Source: Streptomyces spirodelae
Lineage (GTDB): Bacteria > Actinomycetota > Actinomycetes > Streptomycetales > Streptomycetaceae
DNA length: 64,000 nt
NCBI RefSeq assembly: GCF_017676385.1
Contig: NZ_JAFFZN010000030.1
Location: forward strand, 1-64,000
Direction: 5' to 3'
A program made the translations under genes and the position numbers. Positions 44,117 to 53,439 of this stretch are shown in pieces. The first letter of the stretch is position 1, and every line of letters starts with the position of its first letter. The notes beneath the pieces are model-generated. The model searched no databases. It saw only the letters and a program-made list of their open reading frames with translations, and had not been told where the DNA came from.

Positions 44117-46393
44117 TCAGTTCGCGGCAGTCTGCCGGACCGAGCGGGTGACGTCGTAGACCCCCGGCACGCGCCGCATGGCACGGATCAGCGCGGGCAG
44201 CCCCGCCGCGTCGGGCAGTTGCAGGGTGTAGGTGTGCCGCACCCGCTGCTCGCGCGGCGGCTCGACGTCGGCCGAGACGACCGCCGCGCCCTGGGCCGCG
44301 ATGCTCTCGGTGAGGTCGGCGAGCAGATGCGGCCGCCCGAACGCCTCGGCCCGCAGGGTGACCCTGCACCCTGCCTCGCCCTGCTCCCAGCGCACCGGCA
44401 AGGTGAGGCGTCCGGCGGAGGCCATCCGGGCCACCGACTGACAGCTGTCGCGATGCACCGTCACAGCGCCGCCCCGGACCGGAAAACCGGTGACCGAGTC
44501 CGTCGGCACGGGTGTGCAGCAGCGGGCGAGGCGCACAGGTGTGCCGGGGTGGCCGGGCACCACGGGGATGTTCTCCTCGTACTCCGCGTACTCGGTGTAC
44601 TCCTCCGGGGACTGCTGAGCGTCCCACCGCAGTGCGTCCGGCTGCTGGGGTGCTTCTTCCTGCGGCTCCGGCCGGCGCTCCTCGGGTGCTGCTCCGGGGG
44701 GCGCTGCTCCGGGGAGCCGTTCGGACACCACCTGGTCGGCCACCTGTCGCGTGTCCTCCGGCACCGAGGGGCGCTCGCCGTGCGGCTGCTGATCGGCCTC
44801 CCGTCGACCGTGTGCGGCAAGCCACTCCCTGATGGCCAGCCGGGCGGACGGCGTGCGTACATGGTCGAGCCACTCCGGGGAGGGGCCCGACGGGGCGCCG
44901 CTGCCGGACTCCAGGAAGAGCTGGAGCGCGTCCCCGTCCCGTAGCACCGTGGTGAGTGCGGCCAGCCGCCCGTTGACGCGGGCCCCGATGCATCGGTGGG
45001 CCGCCTTGCCCAACCGGGCGTAGGCGGCGTCCACACAGGTCGCTGCGGCGGGCAGCGGCAGCGCGCCCCCGGCCACGCCCTCCGCGCCGGGGACGGAGCA
45101 GTACACGGTGATCTCCAAGTCCTGCGCCAGTTCGTCGCGCAGTTCCTGCCAGAAGGTGTTCGGATCGGGCGCGTGGCTCTGCCACTCCAGCAGACGGGAG
45201 AGCCATCCGGGCCGGGTCGGATCGGTCCGCTCCCCCGCCCCGTCCGCGGTCCCGGCCGACGCACCCCCCGTGCCCCCCTCGGCGGCGTCCGCGCCCGTCT
45301 CGGCGGACGCGTGCGGGTCTCCGAGGGCGATGACGCCGGTCTCGGCCACCTGGTGCATCCGCCGGGTGCGTACGAGCACCTCGGCGACCTTGCCCTCGTC
45401 GTCGGCGATCGCGGTGTGCAACGACTGGTAGAGGTTGAACTTGGGCGCGGCGATGAAGTCCTTGAACTCCGAGACGAGGGGGGCGAAGCAGGTGTGCAAC
45501 TCCCCCAGCACCGCGTAGCAGTCGGCGTCCTCGTCCACGAGGACCAGCAGGCGGGCGAAGTCGCAGTCGCCCAGCTGCCCGCGTTTGAGCCGCAGCCGGT
45601 GCACGGAGACGGTGTGCCGGGGGCGGATCAGCACCTGTGCGGCGATGCCCGCCTCGCGCAGCGTGCGGCGCACCTGGGCGGCGAAACCCGTCAGCGGGTC
45701 GGGATGCGAGTTGTGCTCGCGGATCAACTCGCGCGTCCTGCTGTGCTCTTCCGGGTGGAGGATCGCGAAGACGAGGTCCTCCAGCTCGCTCTTGAGCGCC
45801 TGGATGCCGAGCCGTTCCGCGAGCGGGATCAGCACATCCCGGGTCACCTTGGCGATGCGCACCTGTTTCTCACGCCGCATCACGCCGAGGGTGCGCATGT
45901 TGTGCAGCCGGTCGGCCAGCTTGATGGACATCACCCGTACGTCGTTGCCGGTGGCGAGCAGCATCTTGCGGAACGTCTCCGGTTCAGCGGCCGAACCGTA
46001 GTCGACCTTCTCCAGCTTGGTGACGCCGTCCACCAGATAGCAGACCTGGTCGCCGAACTCCCGTCGCACCTGTTCGAGCGTCACGGCGGTGTCCTCGACC
46101 GTGTCGTGCAGCAGTGACGCGGTCAGCGTGGTGGTCTCGGCGCCGAGCTGAGCCAGCAGCAGGGTCACCGCGAGCGGATGGGTGATGTAGGGCTCGCCGC
46201 TCTTGCGCATCTGCCCCCTGTGCGACGACTCGGCCAGCATGTACGCCTTGCGCAGCGGTCGCAGATCGGCCCGGGGGTGGTGCGCCTTGTGCACCTTGGC
46301 CACGTGCTCGATGGCGTCCGGCAGGGAATCCCGTGGCGTGGCGCCCAGCAGTGCCACTCTGCTGAGTTTCCGCAGACTGCGCACCGCGCTCAT
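44117..46393 (-). CDS. rshA: RelA/SpoT-homologue (p)ppGpp synthetase/hydrolase
   Basis: 758-residue RSH protein. The hydrolase domain has SLLHDTVEDT and the KLADRLHNMRTL segment, so hydrolysis should be functional. The synthetase domain carries CDFARLLVLVDEDADCY, EFKDFIAAPKFNLYQSLHT, fitting (p)ppGpp synthesis. After these come a TGS-like domain, a charged insert (about 560-625: EERRPEPQEEAPQQ, EYTEYAEYEE), a Cys motif (RLARCCTPVPTD) and an ACT domain. Its position beside dapF/hflX corresponds to the second streptomycete RSH enzyme, RshA, rather than RelA. ATG 46393 has GGGAGGTG upstream. Confidence 0.9.
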   Translation of the reverse strand: MSAVRSLRKLSRVALLGATPRDSLPDAIEHVAKVHKAHHPRADLRPLRKAYMLAESSHRGQMRKSGEPYITHPLAVTLLLAQLGAETTTLTASLLHDTVEDTAVTLEQVRREFGDQVCYLVDGVTKLEKVDYGSAAEPETFRKMLLATGNDVRVMSIKLADRLHNMRTLGVMRREKQVRIAKVTRDVLIPLAERLGIQALKSELEDLVFAILHPEEHSRTRELIREHNSHPDPLTGFAAQVRRTLREAGIAAQVLIRPRHTVSVHRLRLKRGQLGDCDFARLLVLVDEDADCYAVLGELHTCFAPLVSEFKDFIAAPKFNLYQSLHTAIADDEGKVAEVLVRTRRMHQVAETGVIALGDPHASAETGADAAEGGTGGASAGTADGAGERTDPTRPGWLSRLLEWQSHAPDPNTFWQELRDELAQDLEITVYCSVPGAEGVAGGALPLPAAATCVDAAYARLGKAAHRCIGARVNGRLAALTTVLRDGDALQLFLESGSGAPSGPSPEWLDHVRTPSARLAIREWLAAHGRREADQQPHGERPSVPEDTRQVADQVVSERLPGAAPPGAAPEERRPEPQEEAPQQPDALRWDAQQSPEEYTEYAEYEENIPVVPGHPGTPVRLARCCTPVPTDSVTGFPVRGGAVTVHRDSCQSVARMASAGRLTLPVRWEQGEAGCRVTLRAEAFGRPHLLADLTESIAAQGAAVVSADVEPPREQRVRHTYTLQLPDAAGLPALIRAMRRVPGVYDVTRSVRQTAAN

Positions 46394-46574
46394 GGGCACC
46401 TCCCGCTCCTGTGCACCCCGGGCCGGGGGTGCGATGGTACCGAGCCCATCATGGGCCGCCGACCGGGTCCGCCCGAGCGTGAGGCGGATCACCCCATCGT
46501 GCGACGGCGGGTCGGCGGCCAGTCGGGCGGGCGGGGGCCGTTAGAGTGCGGTCCGGGTCGTCAGAGCGCAGGTC

Positions 46575-47456
46575 TCACGGGAGGAGTGCGGGGTCGATGG
46601 TGCCTTCCGCAACGATCACGGCGGGGCCGGCCATCTCGATCTCGCCGTCGGGCCGCTCGGTGATCTCCAGTCGGCCCCCTGGCACGTCCACGGTGTAGGT
46701 CACCGACGCACCGTCCCTGCGCGGGTCGGCTCCGTCCCTGCGGGCTGCCGCGACCATCACGGCGCAGGCGCCCGTACCGCAGGAGCGGGTCTCCCCCGCG
46801 CCGCGCTCGTGCACCCGCAGGGCGACGTGCCGCGGCCCCCGGGAGACGACGAACTCGACATTGACCCCGTCCGGGTAGGCGGCTGCCGGACGCACCGTGG
46901 GCGCCTCCAGCAGCCGGCCCGCGTCCGCCAGGTCGGAGACGAACGCGACCGCGTGCGGGTTGCCCATGCCGACCTTGCGCACGGGCCAGGTGTGCCCGGC
47001 GACGCTGACGGTGATCTCGTCCATTCCGTCGTCCGGCTCCGTCAGCTGGGCAGCGCCCATGGCGATGGTGACGTGGCCGCCGCCCTCGGCGATGTGTGCC
47101 TTGCGCACGCCTGCCCGGGTCGCGATGGCGACCTCGCCGGGCCGGGCCAGCCCCGCGCGCTCCAGATGGCGCGCGAAGACCCGGGCGCCGTTGCCGCACA
47201 TCTCCGCGATGGAGCCGTCGCTGTTGCGGTAGTCCATGAACCACTCGGCCTCGTCGGCCATGTCCTTGGCCTCGGGGTGGGCGGCCGAGCGGACGACGCG
47301 GAGTACGCCGTCACCGCCGATGCCCGCCCTCCGGTCGCACAGCCGCGCCACCGCTTCCGGAGTGAGGTCGAGCAGCCCGTCCGGGTCCGGAATGATCACG
47401 AAGTCGTTCTCTGTGCCGTGGCCCTTGAGGAACGGCACGCCTGGTGCGCTGGTCAC
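46575..47456 (-). CDS. dapF: Diaminopimelate epimerase
   Basis: 293-residue DapF, converting LL- to meso-diaminopimelate for lysine and peptidoglycan. Both catalytic cysteines are present: EMCGNGARVFARHL and RSCGTGACAVMV. Other hallmarks are KGHGTENDFVIIPD and MGNPHAVAFV. Streptomycete cell walls use LL-DAP, so the enzyme probably serves lysine biosynthesis. GTG 47456 was chosen for the conserved N-terminus; a TACGAT -10 ends 7 bases before it and there is no ribosome site, suggesting a leaderless transcript. Confidence 0.93.
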   Translation of the reverse strand: MTSAPGVPFLKGHGTENDFVIIPDPDGLLDLTPEAVARLCDRRAGIGGDGVLRVVRSAAHPEAKDMADEAEWFMDYRNSDGSIAEMCGNGARVFARHLERAGLARPGEVAIATRAGVRKAHIAEGGGHVTIAMGAAQLTEPDDGMDEITVSVAGHTWPVRKVGMGNPHAVAFVSDLADAGRLLEAPTVRPAAAYPDGVNVEFVVSRGPRHVALRVHERGAGETRSCGTGACAVMVAAARRDGADPRRDGASVTYTVDVPGGRLEITERPDGEIEMAGPAVIVAEGTIDPALLP

Positions 47457-47491
47457 GCTGCCGATCGTACGGGAGTCCGGAGGCTGCCCGG

Positions 47492-48118
47492 TCAGCGCAG
47501 TCGGGCGACTCGCCAGACGGCCAGGACGACGACGGTGCAGACGACGACGGCGTAGATCAGGACGACCCTCCAGTCGGGGCGCCCGCCGGAGCCGCGCGCC
47601 GGGAGGCCGGGCCAGGTGTGCCCCACTCTGCGAGCGGCCATCACGCCCCAGCCCGCGGCGCAGCCGCACAGCAGGAGTCCGAGCATCGAGACGACCGCTC
47701 CGGAGCTGCCGCCCGGCTCGAAGGCCAGCGGGAAGGCGAACATCAGCGAGCCGAGCGCGCCGAGCACCACGATCGGTGCGAGCTGCCACAGGCGCAGCTT
47801 GCGCTGCGGGCGCAGCTCGTGCGGCTCCACCGGCGGATCCGGCTCCGGGCCCGGCCCCCCATCGGAGGACTCGTCCGACTCGCGGCCCGAGGACGGCTCC
47901 GGACCCGGCAGCGGCTCCTGCCCATCCGGGTCGTCACCGTCGGTCAGGGGATCGTCACCGTCGGCCAGGGGCTCGCTCCCGCCCGGCGGGGGCTCGCTTT
48001 CGCCCCGCACGGCCTCGCTTTCGCCCGGCTCCTCACCGACCGGCAGCAGCTCACGGTCCGAGAGGGGCTCCGCTTCCGCGGGAGAGGAGTTGTCCCGAGG
48101 GCTGGCCTCCATTGCCAC
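47492..48118 (-). CDS. Membrane protein with acidic N-terminal region
   Basis: 208-residue protein, not assigned to a family. Residues 1-98 are Glu/Asp/Pro/Ser-rich with repeats such as PLADGDDPLTDGDDPDG. Then three likely membrane helices: WQLAPIVVLGALGSLMFAFP, VVSMLGLLLCGCAAGWGVM and WRVVLIYAVVVCTVVVLAVW. GTG 48118 has GGGAGG 4 bases upstream. It lies 36 bases before dapF on the same strand, but dapF appears to have its own promoter. It could be a small anchor or scaffold; function unknown. Confidence 0.65.
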   Translation of the reverse strand: MAMEASPRDNSSPAEAEPLSDRELLPVGEEPGESEAVRGESEPPPGGSEPLADGDDPLTDGDDPDGQEPLPGPEPSSGRESDESSDGGPGPEPDPPVEPHELRPQRKLRLWQLAPIVVLGALGSLMFAFPLAFEPGGSSGAVVSMLGLLLCGCAAGWGVMAARRVGHTWPGLPARGSGGRPDWRVVLIYAVVVCTVVVLAVWRVARLR

Positions 48119-48219
48119 GCGCCCTCCCAACTCCGGCTTCACGGCACCAACGATGGTCGATGATGGCACGCCAGGGGTAACGGGACGGTCGCTCAGGACT
48201 TCCCGATGCCATCACGTGA

Positions 48220-49179
48220 TCAGGCTGTAACCGCTTTCGTGAGCAACGCGAGCGCGGCACCCGGCAGTTCCCGCCTGTCGGCCGCCGCCCCACTGAGCCA
48301 GTTCACCCGTGGGTCGCGGCGAAACCAGGAATCCTGACGGCGCGCGAAGCGCTTGGTCGCGCGGACCGTCTCCGCCCGTGCCTCCTCCAGCGTGCACTCC
48401 CCCGCGAACGCCGAGAGCACCTGCTGATACCCCAGGGCACGCGAGGCCGTGCGTCCCTCCCGCAGCCCCTGCTGCTCCAGCTCGCGCACCTCGTCCACCA
48501 GTCCGGTCTCCCACATACGGTCCACCCGGCGTGCGATCCGCTCGTCCAGCTCGGGCCTCGCCACGTCCACCCCGATCTGCACGGTGTCGTAGACGGCCTC
48601 ATGGCCCGGCAGATTGGCCGTGAAGGGGCGCCCGGTGATCTCGATGACCTCCAGGGCCCGCACGATACGCCGTCCGTTGCTGGGCAGTATCGCGCGAGCG
48701 GCCTCCGGGTCGGCAGCCGCGAGCCGTGCGTGCAGGATGCCCGGGCCGTGCTCGGCCAGCTCCGCCTCCAGCCGGGCCCGCACCTGGGGATCGGTGCCCG
48801 GGAACTCCATGGCGTCCAGTGCGCCGCGTACGTAGAGTCCGGAGCCGCCGACCAGCACGGGCACCCGGCCCTGGGCGCGCAGCCTGTCGATCTCGGTCCT
48901 GGCCAGCCGCTGGTACTCGGCGACGCTCGCGGCGACGGTGACGTCCCAGATGTCGAGCAGGTGGTGCGGCACGCCCTGCCGTTCCTCCACGGTCAGCTTG
49001 GCGGTACCGATGTCCATCCCTCGGTAGAGCTGCATCGAGTCGGCGTTGATGACCTCGCCGCCCAGCTCTCGCGCGAGGAAGACACCCAGGTCGGATTTAC
49101 CGGCCGCGGTGGGGCCCACGACGGCGACGACCGGTGGGGAGTCCGCTGGGACGGGAAGGGGGGCGGCTGCGTCATTCAC
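48220..49179 (-). CDS. miaA: tRNA dimethylallyltransferase
   Basis: 319-residue MiaA, adding a dimethylallyl group to A37 of tRNAs reading UNN codons. P-loop GPTAAGKSDLG, the DSMQLYRGMDIGTAK motif, GGSGLYVRGALD and the anticodon-binding region (ALGYQQVL, ATKRFARRQDSWFRRD) are intact. The product is the substrate of MiaB, also encoded in this window about 3 kb away. ATG 49179. Confidence 0.95.
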   Translation of the reverse strand: MNDAAAPLPVPADSPPVVAVVGPTAAGKSDLGVFLARELGGEVINADSMQLYRGMDIGTAKLTVEERQGVPHHLLDIWDVTVAASVAEYQRLARTEIDRLRAQGRVPVLVGGSGLYVRGALDAMEFPGTDPQVRARLEAELAEHGPGILHARLAAADPEAARAILPSNGRRIVRALEVIEITGRPFTANLPGHEAVYDTVQIGVDVARPELDERIARRVDRMWETGLVDEVRELEQQGLREGRTASRALGYQQVLSAFAGECTLEEARAETVRATKRFARRQDSWFRRDPRVNWLSGAAADRRELPGAALALLTKAVTA

Positions 49180-49361
49180 GGGTCAAGTCTCGCAAACCCG
49201 CCTGATGCTCCTCGAACGAGCGACGTGACGGGGCACTCGCAGGGTCGTTGCCCGTTGCGAGGTTCCGACAGCCGGTTTCCGCACCGGTGCCCAGGGGCGG
49301 CGCAATGGGACGCTCCGCAAGGCGCGGGATTTCGCCCACACGAGTAGGATCTGGAGTAGAC

Positions 49362-49703
49362 ATGGGCGTTTTTGCGAAGCTTCTCCGTCGTTCGTCCAGC
49401 AGGTCAACACAGGACGGCGAGCAGGCCACCCCTGCGGGGGAAAAGGCGGCGGAAGAGCCCGGCGCGGAGCGGGGCGAGAGCCGGCGCGCCGAGACCGAAA
49501 CCCCCGCGCCCGCGGGTCACGAAACGGCAGTCCCGAGTGACGCGGCAGCCGCAAGTGGCGGCTCGGCGGAGGAGGCACCGACGGCCGAAGCACCGGATGC
49601 GGACGCGGTGACGGAGTCCGGTGCGGGGAACCCGGGGATTCCCAAGCAACCGTCCGCCGACGAGGCCGCCGACAGCGAGACGGGCGAGAGCGCCCGCCAA
49701 TAG
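49362..49703 (+). CDS. Small acidic, Ala/Glu-rich protein of unknown function
   Basis: 113-residue protein starting MGVFAKLLRRSSSRSTQ, then a low-complexity acidic tail (EPGAERGESRRAETE, ADSETGESARQ). The short basic amphipathic N-terminus could bind membrane or nucleic acid; the remainder should be disordered. ATG 49362 has GGAG upstream and a TAGGAT -10 at 49345-49350. It is divergent from miaA and 55 bases ahead of the next small gene. No family recognised. Confidence 0.55.
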   Translation: MGVFAKLLRRSSSRSTQDGEQATPAGEKAAEEPGAERGESRRAETETPAPAGHETAVPSDAAAASGGSAEEAPTAEAPDADAVTESGAGNPGIPKQPSADEAADSETGESARQ

Positions 49704-49758
49704 GCTCGTGCGGCGAACGCCGTACGGTACGGCGACAGTGTCGAGAAAGGGGATCGCG

Positions 49759-50046
49759 ATGGGCTTCATGGACAAGGTCAAGGGCATGCTCGGCCAGCAT
49801 GGCGACAAGGTCCAGCAAAGCGTCGACAAGGCCGCGAAGCTCGCGGATTCCAAGACCAAGGGCAAGTACAGCGACAAGATCGACTCCGGCGCCCGGAAGG
49901 CGAAGGACGCGGCGCAGCGGCTGGCCGACGAAGGTCGCGGCGAGGGCGGCTCGGGCAACGGTCCGAGTGGTTCGAGCGGACCGGGCGGTTCGAGCGGCCC
50001 CGGCCCGGGTGCGGGCGGCGGCGGCAGCAGCGAGCCCAGGACCTGA
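49759..50046 (+). CDS. Antitoxin-family (Rv0909/MT0933-like) small protein
   Basis: 95-residue protein. MGFMDKVKGMLGQHGDKVQQ and the following Lys/Asp-rich helix (KYSDKIDSGARKAKDAAQRL) match a family named after mycobacterial antitoxins, though in streptomycetes it is usually found without a toxin, as here: no toxin gene is adjacent. The C-terminal 30 residues are Gly/Ser/Pro repeats. ATG 49759 has AAAGGGG upstream. A terminator follows at 50076-50117. The helical N-terminal part could equally be a membrane-interacting amphipathic segment. Confidence 0.7.
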   Translation: MGFMDKVKGMLGQHGDKVQQSVDKAAKLADSKTKGKYSDKIDSGARKAKDAAQRLADEGRGEGGSGNGPSGSSGPGGSSGPGPGAGGGGSSEPRT

Positions 50047-50075
50047 TCCCGGCCGGAGGGAACGGTCGGCGCTGT

Positions 50076-50117
50076 AGCGGGGGTGAACGGTGCGTACGCG
50101 CACCGCACACCCCCGCT
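50076..50117. terminator. Bidirectional terminator between convergent genes
   Basis: Outer stem AGCGGGGGTG / CACCCCCGCT and inner stem GGTGCG-tacg-CGCACC, separated by small internal loops. Confidence 0.85.
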
Positions 50118-50177
50118 GCCTTGTGTAAGCAGCCGGATCTTCTCCGTATGCCGAGACCTCTCCGCTCCCGGCCTGGC

Positions 50178-50885
50178 CTACGACCAGCTCGCAATCATGT
50201 AGCCCACGCCGTAGGGCGCTTCGTCGTAGAGCAGCCGGCCGGCCAGGTCGGCCCCTTGCGCGGCGCCGGCGAGCGTCTGCCAGGACGAGCGTCCGGCGAC
50301 CTTCAGCTCGTACGCCAGCTCCTCGTCCAGGGCCAGCAGCGCGGCGCTGTCGGCGTCACCCAGCGCCCGTGCCGCCTCCGCGTCGAAGGCGGCGGCCCGC
50401 TCGTCGAAGTATCCGGGCGCCTTGAGTGTGCGGCAGTTGCTGCCGTCCCCCATCACCAGCAGCGCCACCCGGTCCGCGCGGGCCGCCAGCTCGCGTCCCG
50501 TCTCCGCACAGCGGGCCCTGGCGAGCGGTTCCCCGATGCCGAGCCCCTCAACAGGGCAGCAGGTCCACTCCGTACGCTCCAGCAGCCACGCGCCGACAGC
50601 CAGTGACGGAGGCAACTCGCGCCGTGCGGGCTCGCCCTTGCCCAGGCTCACCTCCATGGGAACGCCGAACCCGGCGAACGACCCGCGCGCACCTTGTGGG
50701 TGCGGGCCACGCCCCGAAGGCTCCGCGGGGCCGAGCACATTCAACTGGTCGGGGCGGGCCGCCGCCAGGACGCCGAGGGCGTCGTAGCAGGCGGCGCGTG
50801 CCGCGTCCATCTCGGGAGCGGCACCACCCGCGACCTCGGGCACGAGCAGTGGAGGGCAGGGACATACGGCTGCGGCGACAAGCAT
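50178..50885 (-). CDS. LigB-like (class III extradiol dioxygenase subunit B) family protein
   Basis: 235-residue protein with the LigB-superfamily layout: MLVAAAVCPCPPLLVPEVA at the N-terminus, LLVMGDGSN in the middle and YELKVAGRSSWQTLAGAA at the C-terminus. In active family members the N-terminal segment reads P-H-P-P, the His being a metal ligand; here it is P-C-P-P, so canonical iron chemistry is doubtful. ATG 50885 was chosen as the conserved start; an upstream frame adds ten residues. It lies upstream of the convergent antitoxin gene and 196 bases after miaB. Function unknown. Confidence 0.72.
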   Translation of the reverse strand: MLVAAAVCPCPPLLVPEVAGGAAPEMDAARAACYDALGVLAAARPDQLNVLGPAEPSGRGPHPQGARGSFAGFGVPMEVSLGKGEPARRELPPSLAVGAWLLERTEWTCCPVEGLGIGEPLARARCAETGRELAARADRVALLVMGDGSNCRTLKAPGYFDERAAAFDAEAARALGDADSAALLALDEELAYELKVAGRSSWQTLAGAAQGADLAGRLLYDEAPYGVGYMIASWS

Positions 50886-51081
50886 GGCGCGCAGCTTAAG
50901 TGCCGTACGCACCACTTCCCAGCCTGCCCGCGCCGTGACTCACCCGAGCGTGCGAGATCGGCTGAAACACGTGACACCGACGCGTCCGGCCACGTACGCC
51001 GAGGCAGGGCGCCGCCGGGCATGCACTGCGAGGCGGCGGGATGCGCCGGCACGCCGGACGCACGCGGGCGCGCCCGTGTCG

Positions 51082-52599
51082 TCAGTCCAGGCCGCAGCCG
51101 CCGGTGGCGGCAGGCAGCGGGTCAGGGACCCCTACCGCGGGCAGGCCGAGCATGACGCCGTTGCCCTGCCGCTCCTGCGGCGCGGCGGTGCGGCGCTCCC
51201 AGGCGTCGCCCGCGCGGGTGCGGCGCACGGCCTTGGCCGGTCCCTCGGCGAGCAGATGGTGCGGTGCGGCGTAGGTGACCTCGACGGTCACGACATCGCC
51301 TGGGCGCACCGGTTCGTCGGGCCGGGTGAAGTGCACCAGACGGTTGTCCGGGGCGCGGCCGGACAGCCGCTGGGTGGCGTCGTCCTTGCGCCCCTCGCCC
51401 TCGGCGACCATCAGCTCCAGCGTGCGGCCGACCTGCTTCTTGTTCTCCTCCCAGGAGATCTCCTCCTGGAGGGCCACCAGGCGCTCGTAGCGCTCCTGGA
51501 CGACCTCCTTGGGGACCTGGCCGGGCATCTCGGCGGCGGGCGTGCCGGGGCGCTTGCTGTACTGGAAGGTGAATGCCTGGGCGAACCGCGCCTCGCGCAC
51601 CACGTGCAGCGTCTCGGCGAAGTCCTCCTCCGTCTCGCCGGGGAAGCCGACGATGATGTCGGTCGAGAGCGCGGCCTCGGGGATGGCGGCCCTGACCTTC
51701 TCGATGATGCCGAGGAAGCGCTCCTGCCGGTAGGAGCGGCGCATCGCTTTGAGGACGCGCGAGGAGCCGGACTGCAGCGGCATGTGCAGCTGCGGCATCA
51801 CATTGGGCGTCTCGGCCATGGCGGCGATGACGTCGTCGGTGAAGTCGCGGGGGTGCGGGGAGGTGAAGCGCACGCGCTCCAGACCCTCGATACGGCCGCA
51901 GGCGCGCAGCAGTTTGCTGAACGCCTCGCGGTCGCCGATGTCGGAGCCGTAGGCGTTGACGTTCTGGCCGAGCAGGGTGATCTCGCTGACGCCCTCGTCG
52001 ACCAGTGTCTCGATCTCGGCGAGGATGTCGCCGGGGCGGCGGTCCTTCTCCTTGCCGCGCAGCTGCGGGACGATGCAGAAGGTGCAGGTGTTGTTGCAAC
52101 CCACCGAGACCGAGACCCAGGCGGCGTAGGCGCTCTCGCGGCGGGTGGGCAGCGTGGAGGGAAATGCCTCGAGCGACTCCGCGATCTCGACCTGTGCCTC
52201 GTCACGCAGGCGGGCGCGCTCCAGCAGCACGGGCAGCTTCCCCACGTTGTGGGTGCCGAAGACGACATCGACCCAGGGGGCCTTCTTGACGATGGTGTCC
52301 CGGTCCTTCTGCGCCAGGCAGCCGCCCACAGCGATCTGCATGCCGGGGCGCGCGGCCTTCTTGGGGGCGAGCTGCCCGAGGTTGCCGTAGAGCCGGTTGT
52401 CGGCGTTCTCCCGTACGGCGCAGGTGTTGAAGACGACCACATCGGCGGCGTCGGTTCCCTGGGGCGCCCGGACATAGCCGGCGTCCTCCAACAGGCCCGC
52501 CATCCGCTCGGAGTCATGGACGTTCATCTGACACCCGAAGGTGCGCACCTCGTACGTCCCCTTGACGTCCACTGCCTGACTCCGGTCGCTACTGCTCAT
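51082..52599 (-). CDS. miaB: tRNA methylthiotransferase MiaB
   Basis: 505-residue radical-SAM enzyme making ms2i6A37 in tRNA from the MiaA product. N-terminal UPF0004 domain with its three Cys (TFGCQMN, FNTCAVRENAD, VGGCLAQKD), radical-SAM motif CNNTCTFC, and a C-terminal TRAM domain (GRTLELMVAEGEGRK, VEVTYAAPHHLLAEGP). The last 50 residues are a variable tail. ATG 52599 lacks a ribosome site; TACCCT ends 6 bases before it, suggesting leaderless transcription. Confidence 0.95.
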   Translation of the reverse strand: MSSSDRSQAVDVKGTYEVRTFGCQMNVHDSERMAGLLEDAGYVRAPQGTDAADVVVFNTCAVRENADNRLYGNLGQLAPKKAARPGMQIAVGGCLAQKDRDTIVKKAPWVDVVFGTHNVGKLPVLLERARLRDEAQVEIAESLEAFPSTLPTRRESAYAAWVSVSVGCNNTCTFCIVPQLRGKEKDRRPGDILAEIETLVDEGVSEITLLGQNVNAYGSDIGDREAFSKLLRACGRIEGLERVRFTSPHPRDFTDDVIAAMAETPNVMPQLHMPLQSGSSRVLKAMRRSYRQERFLGIIEKVRAAIPEAALSTDIIVGFPGETEEDFAETLHVVREARFAQAFTFQYSKRPGTPAAEMPGQVPKEVVQERYERLVALQEEISWEENKKQVGRTLELMVAEGEGRKDDATQRLSGRAPDNRLVHFTRPDEPVRPGDVVTVEVTYAAPHHLLAEGPAKAVRRTRAGDAWERRTAAPQERQGNGVMLGLPAVGVPDPLPAATGGCGLD

Positions 52600-52683
52600 G
52601 CGACAAGGGTAGGCGTTCGCACCGACCGCCACGGCCGCCTGGTCGGGTGCGCTCGGACACCGGACGGCACACTGTGACTCACA

Positions 52684-53301
52684 TCACTGTGCGGTGTGTT
52701 CGGGAGGCAGCCGCAGAGTCACCCAGACCGCGTTCCCGTCGGTGACGGAAGAAGGCCGCACGCCCCAGTCGGCGGCGAGCGCGGCCACGATGCACAGGCC
52801 CCGGCCGCTCTCGTCGGCGGCCTCGCTGTCCTTCAGCTCCGGCCTGTCGTCACCTTCGGCGTGGTCGTGCACCTCGATGCGCAGCAGTGCGGCTGAGGGA
52901 GTCTCGCGGGGTGCCAGAGCGGCGCGGCAGACGAGTTCGGCGTCGGGCAGACAACGGGTGTGCACGACGGCGTTGGTGGTCAGCTCGGAGAGCAGGAGCA
53001 CGGCATCGTCGACCACCTCGTCGGATATCGACGGGTCCTTGCGCTCCCGCAGCCAGGAGGCGAAGGCGACGCGTGCCCGGCCTATGTACTGCTCCCGGGC
53101 GGGGAAGCGCAACTGCCAGGCCGGGTCTTCGGTACGTCCGGGCGGCGCCGCCGGGTGCGGGGCGCCACCGGACGCCGGAGACGCTGTCGTGGAGGCTGCT
53201 GCGGGATCCCTGCGAGCGGGGGCGGCGTACACGTGGAGGCGCCTTCCGTCGAGCTGGTCCCGGCCCTGCGGAAGGGCCGTGACGCGTGGTCTGACCGTCA
53301 C
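52684..53301 (-). CDS. RsbW-like ATP-binding (anti-sigma type) regulator
   Basis: 205-residue protein with a single HATPase_c_2 domain at about 80-200: VVDDAVLLLSELTTNAVVHT carries the N-box and DESGRGLCIVAALAADWG the G1/G2 region, as in RsbW/SpoIIAB kinases, of which streptomycetes have dozens. The N-terminal 65 residues are variable Ala/Pro/Arg-rich. GTG 53301 has AGGGG upstream. No partner anti-anti-sigma or sigma gene is adjacent. It is divergent from the TAXI gene. Confidence 0.82.
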   Translation of the reverse strand: MTVRPRVTALPQGRDQLDGRRLHVYAAPARRDPAAASTTASPASGGAPHPAAPPGRTEDPAWQLRFPAREQYIGRARVAFASWLRERKDPSISDEVVDDAVLLLSELTTNAVVHTRCLPDAELVCRAALAPRETPSAALLRIEVHDHAEGDDRPELKDSEAADESGRGLCIVAALAADWGVRPSSVTDGNAVWVTLRLPPEHTAQ

Positions 53302-53439
53302 TATGGCCCCTGCAGTTCCACTCAGCAAGCGACAGTGTGAAATTTGCAGTTCGCGAATCGGCGCGTTCGCACCCGGCGCCTCGACGGGGTGACTCGCACC
53401 ATTCCCGTCGTGGCCGCGGTCCTGGCAGTATCCCTTTCC

